Made by a program: the position numbers and the translations under genes. DNA of 64,000 nt from NCBI GenBank assembly GCA_964407265.1, contig CAYOUV010000002.1, positions 1-64,000 of the forward strand. Reading direction: 5' to 3'. Position 1 is the stretch's first letter. Every line of letters starts with the position of its first letter. This document shows, piece by piece, positions 26,527-36,253 of this stretch. The stretch comes from CAYOUV01 sp964407265. GTDB taxonomy: Bacteria > Chloroflexota > Anaerolineae > Anaerolineales > Villigracilaceae. Below the pieces are notes generated by a model. That model was not told the DNA's origin. It made no database searches and saw nothing but the letters and a program-made list of their open reading frames with translations.

Positions 26527-27258
26527 ATGCGCATCATTCAAGCGAAAACGATTGCCAATCAGGTCGACGAAATCCTCCTTGAGCGGATTCGAAGTGGTGT
26601 GTATCCAGCCGCTGGGCGCATGCCATCTGAAATCGAGTTGTCGGATGAACTGGGGGTAAGCCGCGCCACCATCCGGACGGCGCTTGCTAAGCTGGCAGCT
26701 AATGGTCTCATCATCCGCAAACAGGGGGATGGCACATATGTGAACGCGCGCGTGCAGGAAATCAGTGCGCACTCAGGAAATTTGTGGGACCTGGTGCAGT
26801 TGATTGAAAGCAATGGATACAAGCCTTCCATCCGCTCACTCGCCGTAGAGCACAGACCCGCAACGGAAAAAGAAGCACTTGCCCTGGCTCTGGAAACGGG
26901 GGAGAATTTACTTTTGCTGCGCCGCTTATTCATCGCTGATCAACAGCCGGTCATCCTGTCAAATAATGTGATCCCCCTTTCATTGCTGCGGGAGCCGCTG
27001 GAAAGTATTGATGGCGAACTCCATATCCGCGAGATTCTCTATCGGTATTGTCACGAAAAGATCGCATTTGCTATCACAGATATTCATTCCACATTGATTG
27101 GATCAGAGACGCTTGAACTTTTAGGAGGCGAGGCAGGCAGGACTATTCTGCAATTACAGGTGGCGTTTTATGGCAAGAACAATCTACCGCTTGCCCTGGG
27201 TGTGAATTACTTCGATGATTCAAGCTTGCGACTGAGATTGGTGCAGGCCTGGACTTGA
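26527..27258 (+). CDS. GntR-family regulator with UTRA domain, nucleoside transport
   Basis: A 243-residue regulator: winged helix (MPSEIELSDELGVSRATIRTALAKLAANGLIIRKQGDGTYV region, residues about 37-80) and UTRA ligand-binding domain (about 95-240, with LLLRRLFIADQQPVILSNNVIP). It lies between the two nucleoside ABC transporter clusters, 58 bp before the second, and probably controls one or both. It differs in sequence from the regulator at 15405, so the two may answer to different purine metabolites. Confidence 0.88.
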   Translation: MRIIQAKTIANQVDEILLERIRSGVYPAAGRMPSEIELSDELGVSRATIRTALAKLAANGLIIRKQGDGTYVNARVQEISAHSGNLWDLVQLIESNGYKPSIRSLAVEHRPATEKEALALALETGENLLLLRRLFIADQQPVILSNNVIPLSLLREPLESIDGELHIREILYRYCHEKIAFAITDIHSTLIGSETLELLGGEAGRTILQLQVAFYGKNNLPLALGVNYFDDSSLRLRLVQAWT

Positions 27259-27315
27259 ACTCGTTCCCTTGGATTTCTGCTCCTTTGATCCGGCACTGAG
27301 GAGGATAAGGTCTCG

Positions 27316-28446
27316 ATGCGAACAAAACTGAGTGCCATCTTTGACGCTTTACTGCCAGTCATTGCCACGCTGGCTGCCCTCATCGTAGGGGCAGTAATGC
27401 TCCTGTTACTTAAGGTCAACCCAATTGAGGCATACGCGGCTCTGTGGGATGGTGCTTTCGGAAGCGCCAACGCCTTTGCGGAAACGCTGGTCAAGGCTAC
27501 GCCGCTGCTTCTGGTGGGACTGGGGATTTGCATTTCCTTCCGTGGTGATGTGATCAATATCGGCGGTGAAGGTCAGATGATCATCGGCGGTATTTTTGCC
27601 ACATGGATCGGACTGGCATTCACTAATCTGCCTGGCTGGCTTGCGATCACACTGGGTCTATTTGCAGGTTTTTTGGGCGGCGCAATTTGGGGCGGAATTC
27701 CGGGTTATCTCAAGGCATATTTTAACGTCAACGAAATTTTAAGTACTGTGATGATGAACGCCATTGCTGTGCAGATCATGAACTTCATGCTGCGCGGACC
27801 GATGATCGATCCGGTGCAGGCTCAAAAAGCTTCAAGGATTCCCCAAACTGCAAGGTTGATCGAAGCCTATCGTTTAGCGCGTTGGGCGCCTACCCGTTTG
27901 CATCTTGGCGCATTGATCGCGGTTGTCCTTGCTATTCTGGTCTACATTTTATTATGGCGTACCACCCTTGGATATCGAATCCGCGCGGTGGGATTAAATC
28001 CGCAGGCTTCGCGCTATGCGGGTATCAAAGTCCCGCGGTACGTTGTCATGGCATTGTTACTGAGCGGCGCTTTTTCTGGATTGGCAGGCGCAGTTCAAGT
28101 GTATGGAGTCAACTTTCGCATGATTACGGATGGTTCGGCTTCAGGCTTTACTGGCAATGCGGGTTTCAATGGGATTGTTGCGGCGTTGTTCGGGCAGTTG
28201 CATCCAATCTGGTCTATTCCGGCAGCAATATTGTTTGGTGCTCTTTTGGTCGGAGCGAACCAAATGCAGCGGGTGGTGCAGGTTCCTTCTGCATTGATCA
28301 CCGCGCTGAATGGCCTGGTAGTTGTGTTCGTTGTCAGTAGTGAATTCCTGCGCAGGCGAAGACAGCGTCAGCGCCTGGCGCGTGCTAATCTGGATGATTC
28401 TTCGCCTCCGGATAATGCCTCCCAACCTGTGGAGGCAAGCTCATGA
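27316..28446 (+). CDS. ABC transporter permease 1 (nucleoside transporter 2)
   Basis: A 376-residue membrane protein with about nine helices and FRGDVINIGGEGQMIIGGIF, the family signature. KAYFNVNEILSTVMMNAIAVQ and RAVGLNPQASRYAGI are typical of YufP/NupB-like nucleoside permeases. The C-terminal 25 residues are a hydrophilic tail (RRRRQRQRLARANLDD). GAGGAGGATAAGG precedes ATG. It overlaps the next gene by 4 nt (ATGA). Confidence 0.92.
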   Translation: MRTKLSAIFDALLPVIATLAALIVGAVMLLLLKVNPIEAYAALWDGAFGSANAFAETLVKATPLLLVGLGICISFRGDVINIGGEGQMIIGGIFATWIGLAFTNLPGWLAITLGLFAGFLGGAIWGGIPGYLKAYFNVNEILSTVMMNAIAVQIMNFMLRGPMIDPVQAQKASRIPQTARLIEAYRLARWAPTRLHLGALIAVVLAILVYILLWRTTLGYRIRAVGLNPQASRYAGIKVPRYVVMALLLSGAFSGLAGAVQVYGVNFRMITDGSASGFTGNAGFNGIVAALFGQLHPIWSIPAAILFGALLVGANQMQRVVQVPSALITALNGLVVVFVVSSEFLRRRRQRQRLARANLDDSSPPDNASQPVEASS

Positions 28447-29375
28447 TCTCGGAGCTCTTTACCGTCACCGTTTTGATCGGAATCCTGTCATCCGGCGTCC
28501 GTCTGGCCACCCCGTATTTATATGCCGCTATCGGCGAAACCTTCGGACAACGCAGCGGCGTTCTGAATCTCGGTGTGGAAGGACAGATGCTGCTTGGCGC
28601 GTTTGCCGCGTTTTATGTGGCGATGAATACCGGAAACCTTTGGCTGGGCGTGCTGGCAGCCATGTTTGTCGGTGCCCTGATGGGACTGGCCATGGCATTT
28701 GTTACTGTCAATTTGCAGGCACAACAAGGCATCAGCGGGATTGGTTTTTACCTCTTTGGCTTGGGAATGAGCGACCTGCTTTTTCAAAAGTTGATGGGTA
28801 CAGTGCATACGGTCGAAGGTTTTCCAAAAATTGCTATTCCCATCCTGAGCAAAATTCCTGGCCTTGGGGAAATACTCTTCGATCAAAATATTCTGGTTTA
28901 TGGCGCCTTTCTTCTCGTCCTGTTGGCAGGCTTCGTATTGAATAAAACGAATCTGGGATTGATGATCCGCTCAGTAGGTGAAAATCCGGACGCGGCAGAT
29001 TCGCTTGGCGTGAGCGTGGCGCGCGTCCGTTATTTCACCATTATCCTGGGAGGAACCCTCTCCGGGGTTGCCGGAGCCTCACTCTCGATTGCCCTGCTTA
29101 ATGTTTTTCAGCAGAACATGACCAGCGGACTTGGTTTTATCGCGGTCGCATTGGTGTACTTTGGCGCCTGGCGGCCGTTGGGGGTTTTGGGCGGCGCACT
29201 ATTGTTCAGCCTGGTTAACTCATTGCAATTGTGGATTCAGGTCTTGGGGATCCCCATTCCATCGGAGATTGCAGTGATGATGCCATACGTGCTTACGATC
29301 CTGGTTTTGGTTGTCACCGTTTCAAGGGTTCGCTCTCCATCCGCGCTGACGAAACCTTTTGGGCGGGAGGAATAG
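28443..29375 (+). CDS. ABC transporter permease 2 (nucleoside transporter 2)
   Basis: A 310-residue permease with the YufQ/NupC-like signature GQRSGVLNLGVEGQMLLGAF and coupling region RSVGENPDAADSLGVSV. GGAGGCAAGCTC precedes ATG within the upstream gene, so translation is probably coupled. With the 27316 product it forms a heterodimeric channel. Copy order differs from cluster 1: here the permeases come first and the ATPase last. Confidence 0.92.
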   Translation: MISELFTVTVLIGILSSGVRLATPYLYAAIGETFGQRSGVLNLGVEGQMLLGAFAAFYVAMNTGNLWLGVLAAMFVGALMGLAMAFVTVNLQAQQGISGIGFYLFGLGMSDLLFQKLMGTVHTVEGFPKIAIPILSKIPGLGEILFDQNILVYGAFLLVLLAGFVLNKTNLGLMIRSVGENPDAADSLGVSVARVRYFTIILGGTLSGVAGASLSIALLNVFQQNMTSGLGFIAVALVYFGAWRPLGVLGGALLFSLVNSLQLWIQVLGIPIPSEIAVMMPYVLTILVLVVTVSRVRSPSALTKPFGREE

Positions 29376-29472
29376 GTTCATTTGGTAAAGGAGGTTGCTT
29401 GTAGAAATCACCCGACACAACCTGTAAAAAAGTGCAAGTCCATAAGTTAACACATCAAAAAAGGAGAAGAAA

Positions 29473-30531
29473 ATGAAGAAAATTGCAAGTATGATCACGT
29501 TGCTCATGCTGGTTGCCCTCGCCGTCAGCGCCTGTGGAACCCCAGCGCAGCCAACCGCCGCTCCAGTTGCCACAGAGGCACCTGCTACCGAAGCACCCGC
29601 AGCGGCTACTGAGGCACCTGCGGCAACTCCCTTCCGCGTTGCAGTCGTGATGCCCAGCGCCATTAATGATCTGGCTTTCAGCCAGAGCATGTATGATGCC
29701 CTCATTCGCGTTCAAACCGAAATGGGCGGGCCTGACAAATTCGATTTCGTTTACTCGGATAATATGTTCGTCGTGGACGACGCTGCGGCGGCAATCCGCG
29801 ACTACGCTTCTCAAGGCTTTGACTTGATTATCGCTCACGGTTCGCAATATGGTTCATCCCTGCAGGAAATCGCTCCGGATTTCCCCAAGACCAGTTTTGC
29901 CTGGGGTACGACGGTGGATACCTTTGGAGAACCAAATATCTTCGCTTATGAAGCGGCCTCCCAAGAGGGCGGCTATGTGAACGGTGTGATGGCAGCCTCC
30001 CTGACCAAGTCTGATGTGATCGGCGTGGTCGGCCCCATTGAGACCGGTGACGCGAAACTGTATGTGGATGGTTTCAAAGCCGGTGTTGCAGCGACCAATC
30101 CCAATGTCACTGTGAACGTGAATTACATCGGATCGTTCTCGGATGTGGCGCTTGCTTCTGAAGCTGCGACAACTCACATCTCTGCTGGTGCGGATGTCCT
30201 GACCGGCACGGCTCAAATGGTTGTTGGTGCGATCGGAAAAGCCAAGGATTCCAATGTCCTGTGGTTTGGCACGCAATCCAACCAGACCTCGCTTGCCCCT
30301 TCTATCGTGGTCGCCAATCAGGTCTATCACTGGGAAGGTGTGTTGAAGCAAATGATCAGCAAGATCCAGGCCGGAACCCTCGGCGGTGAATCCTTTACCA
30401 TCAACCTTCAGAACGGTGGTGAAGTAATGGAGTTCAATCCGGATTACGCCATCCCCGCGGATGTCAAGGCGCTGGCTGATACAACCATCAAGGGAATCTC
30501 TGACGGCACGATCACGATTACCCTGCCGTAG
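29473..30531 (+). CDS. BMP-family substrate-binding lipoprotein (nucleoside transporter 2)
   Basis: A 352-residue lipoprotein: lipobox VSACG (Cys17), Ala/Pro/Thr/Glu linker (about 19-51), then a PnrA-like domain (FRVAVVMPSAINDLAFSQSM, IIAHGSQYGSSL, FAWGTTVDTFGEPNIFAYE, GVVGPIETGDAKLYVDGFKAG). Shorter than its cluster 1 counterpart (428) and clearly divergent, so ligand ranges may differ. AAAAAGGAGAAGAAA precedes ATG. A 14-bp hairpin follows the gene. Confidence 0.92.
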   Translation: MKKIASMITLLMLVALAVSACGTPAQPTAAPVATEAPATEAPAAATEAPAATPFRVAVVMPSAINDLAFSQSMYDALIRVQTEMGGPDKFDFVYSDNMFVVDDAAAAIRDYASQGFDLIIAHGSQYGSSLQEIAPDFPKTSFAWGTTVDTFGEPNIFAYEAASQEGGYVNGVMAASLTKSDVIGVVGPIETGDAKLYVDGFKAGVAATNPNVTVNVNYIGSFSDVALASEAATTHISAGADVLTGTAQMVVGAIGKAKDSNVLWFGTQSNQTSLAPSIVVANQVYHWEGVLKQMISKIQAGTLGGESFTINLQNGGEVMEFNPDYAIPADVKALADTTIKGISDGTITITLP

Positions 30532-30546
30532 TAGCTTTTTATAAAG

Positions 30547-30580
30547 GACTTCGGAAGTCTCTATAAAGACTTCCGAAGTC
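30547..30580 (+). terminator. 14-bp hairpin after the second binding-protein gene
   Basis: GACTTCGGAAGTCT and its exact complement flank a 6-nt loop 15 bp past the stop codon, with no long U-run. As in cluster 1, a hairpin separates the binding-protein gene from the ATPase gene, suggesting differential expression. Confidence 0.65.
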
Positions 30581-30609
30581 TTACCCTGAACGATTATTAG
30601 GTTGGCACA

Positions 30610-32187
30610 ATGCCCGAATCAAATATCCTCCCTTCCGGCAAGACCCGCATTGACAGTCTCGAAATGCGCGGGATCACCAAGAGATTTCCCGGCGTGCTTG
30701 CGAATGACCGGGTTGATTTTGATGTGCGGTCGGGTGAAGTGCATGCCCTGCTGGGTGAAAACGGCGCTGGTAAAAGCACCTTGATGAAGATCCTTTATGG
30801 CCTCTACCATCCCGACGAAGGTGAAATCCTGTTGAATGGAAAACAGGTGAACATCGCTTCCCCAAACGATTCGATCAATCTCGGAATTGGCATGATCCAT
30901 CAGCATTTCATGCTGGTGCAATCCCTGACTGTGGCCGAAAATGTTGCACTCGGTCTTCCATCTTCTCGCGGCGCGCTGACCGATCTCGACCGTGTCTCTA
31001 AAAGAATTGTTGAATTGGCCGAAATTTATGGATTAAAAATTGACCCTTCTGCCTATATCTGGCAACTCTCCGTAGGACAACAGCAACGTGTTGAAATCAT
31101 CAAAGCGCTTTATCGCGGAGCAGCCCTACTCATCCTGGATGAACCGACGGCGGTTCTGACGCCTCAGGAAGTGGATGAATTATTTAGCATCATGCACCAG
31201 ATGGTCCGGGATGGCCACGCACTCATTTTTATTTCTCATAAATTACATGAAGTTGTCGAAATCAGTGATCGCGTTACCGTCCTGCGCGATGGACGCAAGA
31301 TTGGCACCCGCCCGACTTCCGAGACAACGAAACAAGATCTTGCCAACTGGATGGTTGGACGCGAGGTAGGATTAACCCTCGATCACGGCAAAATTAACCC
31401 TGGGAAGGTTCGCCTGCAACTGGAAGAAATTACCTGCGGCAGCGACCGTGGTACGCCGGGCCTGCGAGGCATCAGCTTGGAGGTGTGTTCGAGCGAGATT
31501 CTTGGGATTGCGGGGGTCTCGGGTAACGGCCAACGCGAACTGGCTGAAGTTGTTACAGGCTTGCGCAAAGTAACTGGTGGCAGAGTTTTTCTGGAAGGCG
31601 CTGATATCACCGGGCTTTCTCCAGGTGAGATAACTGACCGGATGCTTTCTTATATTCCTGAAGAGCGCATGCGCGATGGCATGATCAAGGATTTTACCGT
31701 CGCTGAGAACTTGATCCTGCGCGAACATCAAAAGCAGCCTTACTCGCGCTATGGCTTTCTTAATTTGGGAAATATCTCTCGACATGCAGATGAATTGATC
31801 GCGAAATTTCAAGTCAAAACCCCATCGCATGAAACCCTTGCCAAGAATCTTTCAGGGGGGAATATCCAAAAAGTTGTGCTTGCGCGTGAAATCTCACGCA
31901 ACCCACGCGCCATCCTGGCAGCGCAACCAACCCGCGGTCTCGATATTGGCGCGACCGAATACGTCCGGGCACAGTTGCTCGAACAGCGTAAAAAAGGTGC
32001 GGCCATCCTGCTCATCTCTGAAGACCTGGATGAGATCCTGACTCTCTCCGATCGTATTGCAGTTATATACGAAGGCCAGATCATGGATATCGTCCCGCGT
32101 GAAAACGCTACGCCTGAAAAACTCGGTCTGCTCATGGCCGGCGTGAATCCCGAGGAAGGGATCAAACAGACTTCGGAAGCAGGTTGA
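30610..32187 (+). CDS. nucleoside ABC transporter ATPase, two NBDs (transporter 2)
   Basis: A 525-residue double ATPase: NBD1 with GENGAGKSTLMK and LSVGQQQRVEI, NBD2 with degenerate Walker A (GVSGNGQRELAEVV) and canonical LSGGNIQKVVLAREI. This pattern is typical of YufO/NupA-like nucleoside importers. It completes cluster 2. 129 bp separate it from xdhB, so transport and oxidation of purines could share a transcript, although the leader before xdhB looks structured. Confidence 0.93.
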   Translation: MPESNILPSGKTRIDSLEMRGITKRFPGVLANDRVDFDVRSGEVHALLGENGAGKSTLMKILYGLYHPDEGEILLNGKQVNIASPNDSINLGIGMIHQHFMLVQSLTVAENVALGLPSSRGALTDLDRVSKRIVELAEIYGLKIDPSAYIWQLSVGQQQRVEIIKALYRGAALLILDEPTAVLTPQEVDELFSIMHQMVRDGHALIFISHKLHEVVEISDRVTVLRDGRKIGTRPTSETTKQDLANWMVGREVGLTLDHGKINPGKVRLQLEEITCGSDRGTPGLRGISLEVCSSEILGIAGVSGNGQRELAEVVTGLRKVTGGRVFLEGADITGLSPGEITDRMLSYIPEERMRDGMIKDFTVAENLILREHQKQPYSRYGFLNLGNISRHADELIAKFQVKTPSHETLAKNLSGGNIQKVVLAREISRNPRAILAAQPTRGLDIGATEYVRAQLLEQRKKGAAILLISEDLDEILTLSDRIAVIYEGQIMDIVPRENATPEKLGLLMAGVNPEEGIKQTSEAG

Positions 32188-32260
32188 AAGCTTGCAGATG
32201 TACTGCAAACAGGTAGTACAATAAAATATCCATCGGTTTGGTGGTCGCTGTGAGATACCA

Positions 32261-32295
32261 GCGGCGTTGGGTCATGACCCATCGAAAAGTGCCGC
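32261..32295 (+). promoter_or_regulatory. structured leader before xdhB
   Basis: An outer pair GCGGC / GCCGC (32261-32265 with 32291-32295) encloses the 14-nt palindrome TGGGTCATGACCCA (32268-32281). The structure ends about 10 nt before the ribosome-binding site of xdhB. It could be a translation-control element or a protein-binding palindrome. It does not match the purine or Moco riboswitch patterns that I can recognise by eye. Confidence 0.4.
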
Positions 32296-32316
32296 CGTCA
32301 GAAAGAGGTGCCACCA

Positions 32317-33189
32317 ATGAACCTTTGGCAAGATTATAAACGTCCCACCTCCGTCAAAGAGGCTATTCAAGCCCTAACTTCCGCATCCGGCCCGGTGATG
32401 CCAATCGCAGGCGGCACGGATTTGCTGCTCGACCTGCGGCAGGGCCATCATCCCCCCGTTCACACCCTGGTTGATTTGACATTCATCCCAGAGATGACCG
32501 CACTCGAACTGAGAGGCGAGCAGCTCTACATCGGCGCAGCCGTACCGGTCAACCGCGTTGCACGCGACCGATTGACGGTCGTGCATGCCCAGGCTCTGGT
32601 TGAAGGCTGTGACCTGATCGCCGGGCCACAGGTCCGTAATACCGCCACGCTGGGCGGCAACGTGGCGCACGCCCTGCCGGCTGCCGATGGGACGATTGCC
32701 CTGACTGCCCTCGATGCCCAAGTCGAAGTAGCCGGAATTTCAGAGACTCGCCGCGTGCCGTTCACTTCGCTCTTCCTTGGTCCGGGTAAATCTGCGCTTG
32801 ATAAAAGTTCGGAACTGATTGTCGGCTTTTACCTCCCTCAGACCAGAACGGGACAGGCCTCCTGCTTCAAGCGCATTATGCGCCCACAGGGCGTGGCGCT
32901 TCCCATCTTGAATTGCGCGGTCTGGTTGGAACGCAAACAGGAAATTGTCACAGATATTCATATCGCTGTCGGTCCGGGTGGTGCAACTCCCTTCCGGGCC
33001 ACGGAAGCGGAAGACGCACTGCACAATCAGCCTTTAAATGCCGAGACCTTTGCGCGTGCGCTGGATGCCCTGCAGGGACAGGCTCATTTTCGAAGCAGCG
33101 CCCGCCGCGCCAGTGCGGACTATCGCAGGCACATTGCGGGAGGCTTGTTTAAAGAAGTGCTTGATACAGCCTGGCAGCGAGCAAAATAA
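32317..33189 (+). CDS. xdhB: xanthine dehydrogenase FAD-binding subunit
   Basis: A 290-residue FAD subunit of the molybdenum hydroxylase family. PIAGGTDLLLDLR binds FAD pyrophosphate, and ATLGGNVAHALPAAD is the second conserved FAD motif; the C-terminal CO-dehydrogenase flavoprotein domain follows (about 180-285). It passes electrons from the Fe-S clusters of the next gene product to NAD or another acceptor. ATG at 32317 has GAGGTGCCACCA upstream; the earlier in-frame start at 32308 lacks one. Confidence 0.92.
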   Translation: MNLWQDYKRPTSVKEAIQALTSASGPVMPIAGGTDLLLDLRQGHHPPVHTLVDLTFIPEMTALELRGEQLYIGAAVPVNRVARDRLTVVHAQALVEGCDLIAGPQVRNTATLGGNVAHALPAADGTIALTALDAQVEVAGISETRRVPFTSLFLGPGKSALDKSSELIVGFYLPQTRTGQASCFKRIMRPQGVALPILNCAVWLERKQEIVTDIHIAVGPGGATPFRATEAEDALHNQPLNAETFARALDALQGQAHFRSSARRASADYRRHIAGGLFKEVLDTAWQRAK

Positions 33190-33366
33190 TAATTCATTAC
33201 TATTGGTAAAGTAACCTTTGGGCTGACGCGCTGAACTCCTCGAAGCGCTTCCCTTCGATCAGAACGCTGAAACGAATGAATGAAAAAGCAAATTTAAAGT
33301 CAATGGTCTCGACAGGGCAGTCTCGTAAAGTTCTTTTTGCCATCAAACAGGTAAGGAAGTAAAAAA

Positions 33367-36162
33367 ATGAACACTCAAATAACGCTGATTGTTAACGGTA
33401 CCCAGCATACGCTCGAACCCGTCGCAGGCGAGACACTTTCCACCCTCCTGCGTGAGAGACTGCGCCTTACAGGGACAAAAATCGGTTGTGACGAGGCCGA
33501 GTGCGGTACGTGTACCGTGCTTGTGGATGGCGAGCCGATCATGTCCTGCGCTTATCCCGCCGAGCGCGCGGATGGGAAAACCATCCTCACCATCGAAGGC
33601 CTCGCCCAGCGCGTTCACGCGGAGATGAAACTTCATCCTCTTCAGGAAGCTTTTGTTGAACACGGTGCAGTGCAATGCGGTTTCTGCATCCCCGGTCAGA
33701 TTATGACCGCTTACGCGCTGCTCAAGCGCATTCCGAATCCGACGGGGGAGGAGATTCGTTCCGCACTCAAGGATACCCTCTGCCGCTGCGCGGGCTATCC
33801 TTCCATCGAGAATGCTATTCTAGCCGCTGCGCAGGCCTTGCGCACGGGAGAACCTGTCCGCAAACCAACCCACATCCCCAATTCGATTCACGAACACAAG
33901 ATAGTCGGACATTCGCACCTGCGCCCTGAAGCGGTCGAGAAGGTCACAGGCCAAGCCATCTTCACTGATGACCTCAAATTCGATGGTATGTTATATGCCA
34001 GAGCTAAGCGAGCCATGATCCCGCACGGCTATTTAAAGAAACTCGATATTTCCAACGCCAAAGCATTGAAGGGTGTCGTAGCGGTTTTAACCGCCAGGGA
34101 TATTCCTGCCGAACACAATCATGGATTGGTTATTTTCGATTGGCCAGTCATGGTCGGGATCGGGGAACGGGTCCGCTACGTGGGGGACACGCTGGCCATC
34201 GTCGCTGCGGAAACGCCCGAAATCGCCGAGCAGGCTATCGGTCTGATTGAAGCCGAGTTCGACCTCCAGCCTGTCATCACAAATCCGGTCCAGGCACGAC
34301 AGGATGGCGTCCCGCAAATTCACGAGAAGGGTAATTTGCTCAAACACATCAAGGTTCGCAAAGGCGATATGCAGGCGGGTTTTGCTGAAGCGGATGTGAT
34401 TCTTGAACACACTTTCCACACGCCGACAACCGAGCATGCTTTCATGGAACCCGAATGCAGCATTGGTGTGCCCCTGCCTGATGGTCGTATGGAAATTTAT
34501 GTCGGCTCGCAAATCCCATATCAGGATCGACTGCAGGTGGCGCGCGTGATGGGCTGGCCTGAAGAGCGTGTGCGCATCGTGGGTCAACTGATGGGCGGCG
34601 GATTCGGCGGCAAGGAAGACGTAATGGGACAGATCCACGTCGCCATGCTTGCCAACGTGACCAAACACCCTGTCAAGTTGCTCTTCGACCGCCACGAGAG
34701 TTTGCTCGTGCACCCCAAGCGGCATGCCACGCAAATACGCGTCAAGCTGGGAGCAAAGCAGGACGGCCGCCTGCTTGCCATGGAAACCGAACTTTACGGC
34801 GACACAGGCGCATACGCCTCGCTGGGAGAGAAGGTCATGACGCGTGCTACCACCCACTCGGCTGGACCTTATGACATTCCGCACGTACGGGCCGATTGTT
34901 ATGCTATGTACACCAATAACCCGCCGGCGGGCGCCTACCGCGGTTTTGGGGTCACGCAGTCCGCCTTTGCAGTCGAGACGATGATGGATATGCTTGCAGA
35001 GAAATTAAAGCTCGATCCCGTCGAACTGCGCCGCATGAACGCGCTGCATGTCGGAAGTGTTACCAACACAGGACAGGTCTTAAGCGAGTCGGTTGGTTTG
35101 GTGGAATGTATCGACAAGGTGCAGGCGGAAATGCGGAAGCATAACCCGCACCCATTCGACCCCGTTGTTGATCCTGTCAATCCAAACCTGGTTCGAGCCT
35201 GGGGGCTTGCCGCAGCCTACAAGAACACAGGCCTGGGCGGCGGTGCACCTGACAAATCCGGCGCGGACGTCGAACTCTTCGAAGATGGCACTTTCGAAGT
35301 TCGCAGCTCCGCGGCCGAACTCGGCCAGGGCCTGGTCACCGTCATGCGCCTGATCGTGGCCGAGGAGATGTCCGTCCCACCTGAGCAGGTGCGCGTCCTG
35401 GTCATGGACACCGACCTGACACCCAACGGCGGCCCGACGACCGCTTCCCGTCAGACCTTTGTCACGGGCAATGCCTCGCGTTATGCTGCCATGACCCTGC
35501 GCGATCAAATCACCGCAGCGATGGCCGAAAAATTCGATGTACGTCCCAGGCAGATTCGCTATGAGAATGGCCTGGTCCATGTCAATGGACATTCGCTGAC
35601 TTATACGGAAGTCTACAAAGAAATGACGGCTTTTGGGCAGCAGCCGCGGGTCCGTTATGAATATGAAGCGCCCCAGACTCAGCCGCTCGGCACGGGTGGC
35701 GACATGCATTTCGCCTTCTCCTTTGCCGCACAAGCTGCCGAGGTGGAAGTCAATCAATTGACAGGTGAGGTGTGCGTTCTGCGAGTCATTGCAGCCAACG
35801 ATGTGGGCATGGCGGTTAATCCCCTTGGCTTGCAGGGACAGGTCGAAGGCGGTGTGATGATGGGCCTTGGCAACTGCCTCACCGAAGAATTCATCGTCGA
35901 GCAGGGACAGGTCGTCACAGACCATCTCGCCCGCTACCGCATGCCTGGCATTATGCTTACACCGGAAATCACCTCCATTATCGTGGAGCATCCGGTTGAG
36001 GCGGGACCGTATGGCGCGAAGGGAGTGGGGGAGATCAGTAGTATTCCCACCACACCTGCCATCACCAATGCGATTTACAATGCGGTTGGTGTTCGCATTG
36101 ATAAGTTGCCAGTGGATCAGGAGTTAATTGCAAGAGCGTTGTGGGAGAGCAAAGATAAATAA
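33367..36162 (+). CDS. xanthine dehydrogenase: fused 2Fe-2S and molybdopterin subunit
   Basis: A 931-residue fusion. Residues 1-155 are the small 2Fe-2S subunit with eight cluster cysteines (41, 46, 49, 61 and 104, 107, 139, 141; motifs CDEAECGTC and QCGFC). From about 175 comes the large molybdopterin-cytosine-dinucleotide subunit with MGGGFGGKED, AYRGFGVTQ and the catalytic Glu motif GAKGVGE near residue 890. It hydroxylates hypoxanthine and xanthine toward urate. The same fusion occurs in E. coli XdhD of the yge/xdh purine region, an enzyme linked to selenium-dependent hydroxylases; whether this one needs labile selenium cannot be read from sequence. The gene lies 177 bp after xdhB. Confidence 0.9.
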   Translation: MNTQITLIVNGTQHTLEPVAGETLSTLLRERLRLTGTKIGCDEAECGTCTVLVDGEPIMSCAYPAERADGKTILTIEGLAQRVHAEMKLHPLQEAFVEHGAVQCGFCIPGQIMTAYALLKRIPNPTGEEIRSALKDTLCRCAGYPSIENAILAAAQALRTGEPVRKPTHIPNSIHEHKIVGHSHLRPEAVEKVTGQAIFTDDLKFDGMLYARAKRAMIPHGYLKKLDISNAKALKGVVAVLTARDIPAEHNHGLVIFDWPVMVGIGERVRYVGDTLAIVAAETPEIAEQAIGLIEAEFDLQPVITNPVQARQDGVPQIHEKGNLLKHIKVRKGDMQAGFAEADVILEHTFHTPTTEHAFMEPECSIGVPLPDGRMEIYVGSQIPYQDRLQVARVMGWPEERVRIVGQLMGGGFGGKEDVMGQIHVAMLANVTKHPVKLLFDRHESLLVHPKRHATQIRVKLGAKQDGRLLAMETELYGDTGAYASLGEKVMTRATTHSAGPYDIPHVRADCYAMYTNNPPAGAYRGFGVTQSAFAVETMMDMLAEKLKLDPVELRRMNALHVGSVTNTGQVLSESVGLVECIDKVQAEMRKHNPHPFDPVVDPVNPNLVRAWGLAAAYKNTGLGGGAPDKSGADVELFEDGTFEVRSSAAELGQGLVTVMRLIVAEEMSVPPEQVRVLVMDTDLTPNGGPTTASRQTFVTGNASRYAAMTLRDQITAAMAEKFDVRPRQIRYENGLVHVNGHSLTYTEVYKEMTAFGQQPRVRYEYEAPQTQPLGTGGDMHFAFSFAAQAAEVEVNQLTGEVCVLRVIAANDVGMAVNPLGLQGQVEGGVMMGLGNCLTEEFIVEQGQVVTDHLARYRMPGIMLTPEITSIIVEHPVEAGPYGAKGVGEISSIPTTPAITNAIYNAVGVRIDKLPVDQELIARALWESKDK

Positions 36163-36253
36163 AGCCAAAAGGAGACCATGGGGTTTCAAACTGGGGAATC
36201 TTTTTCAAGTCTGCGCCCATATAGGGTAAAATCAAGGCTAGAAAAGGAAAATT

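Noticed and set aside
32188..32316. purine or Moco riboswitch before xdhB
   Set aside because: The conserved loops of these riboswitches were not found; only generic stems are visible.
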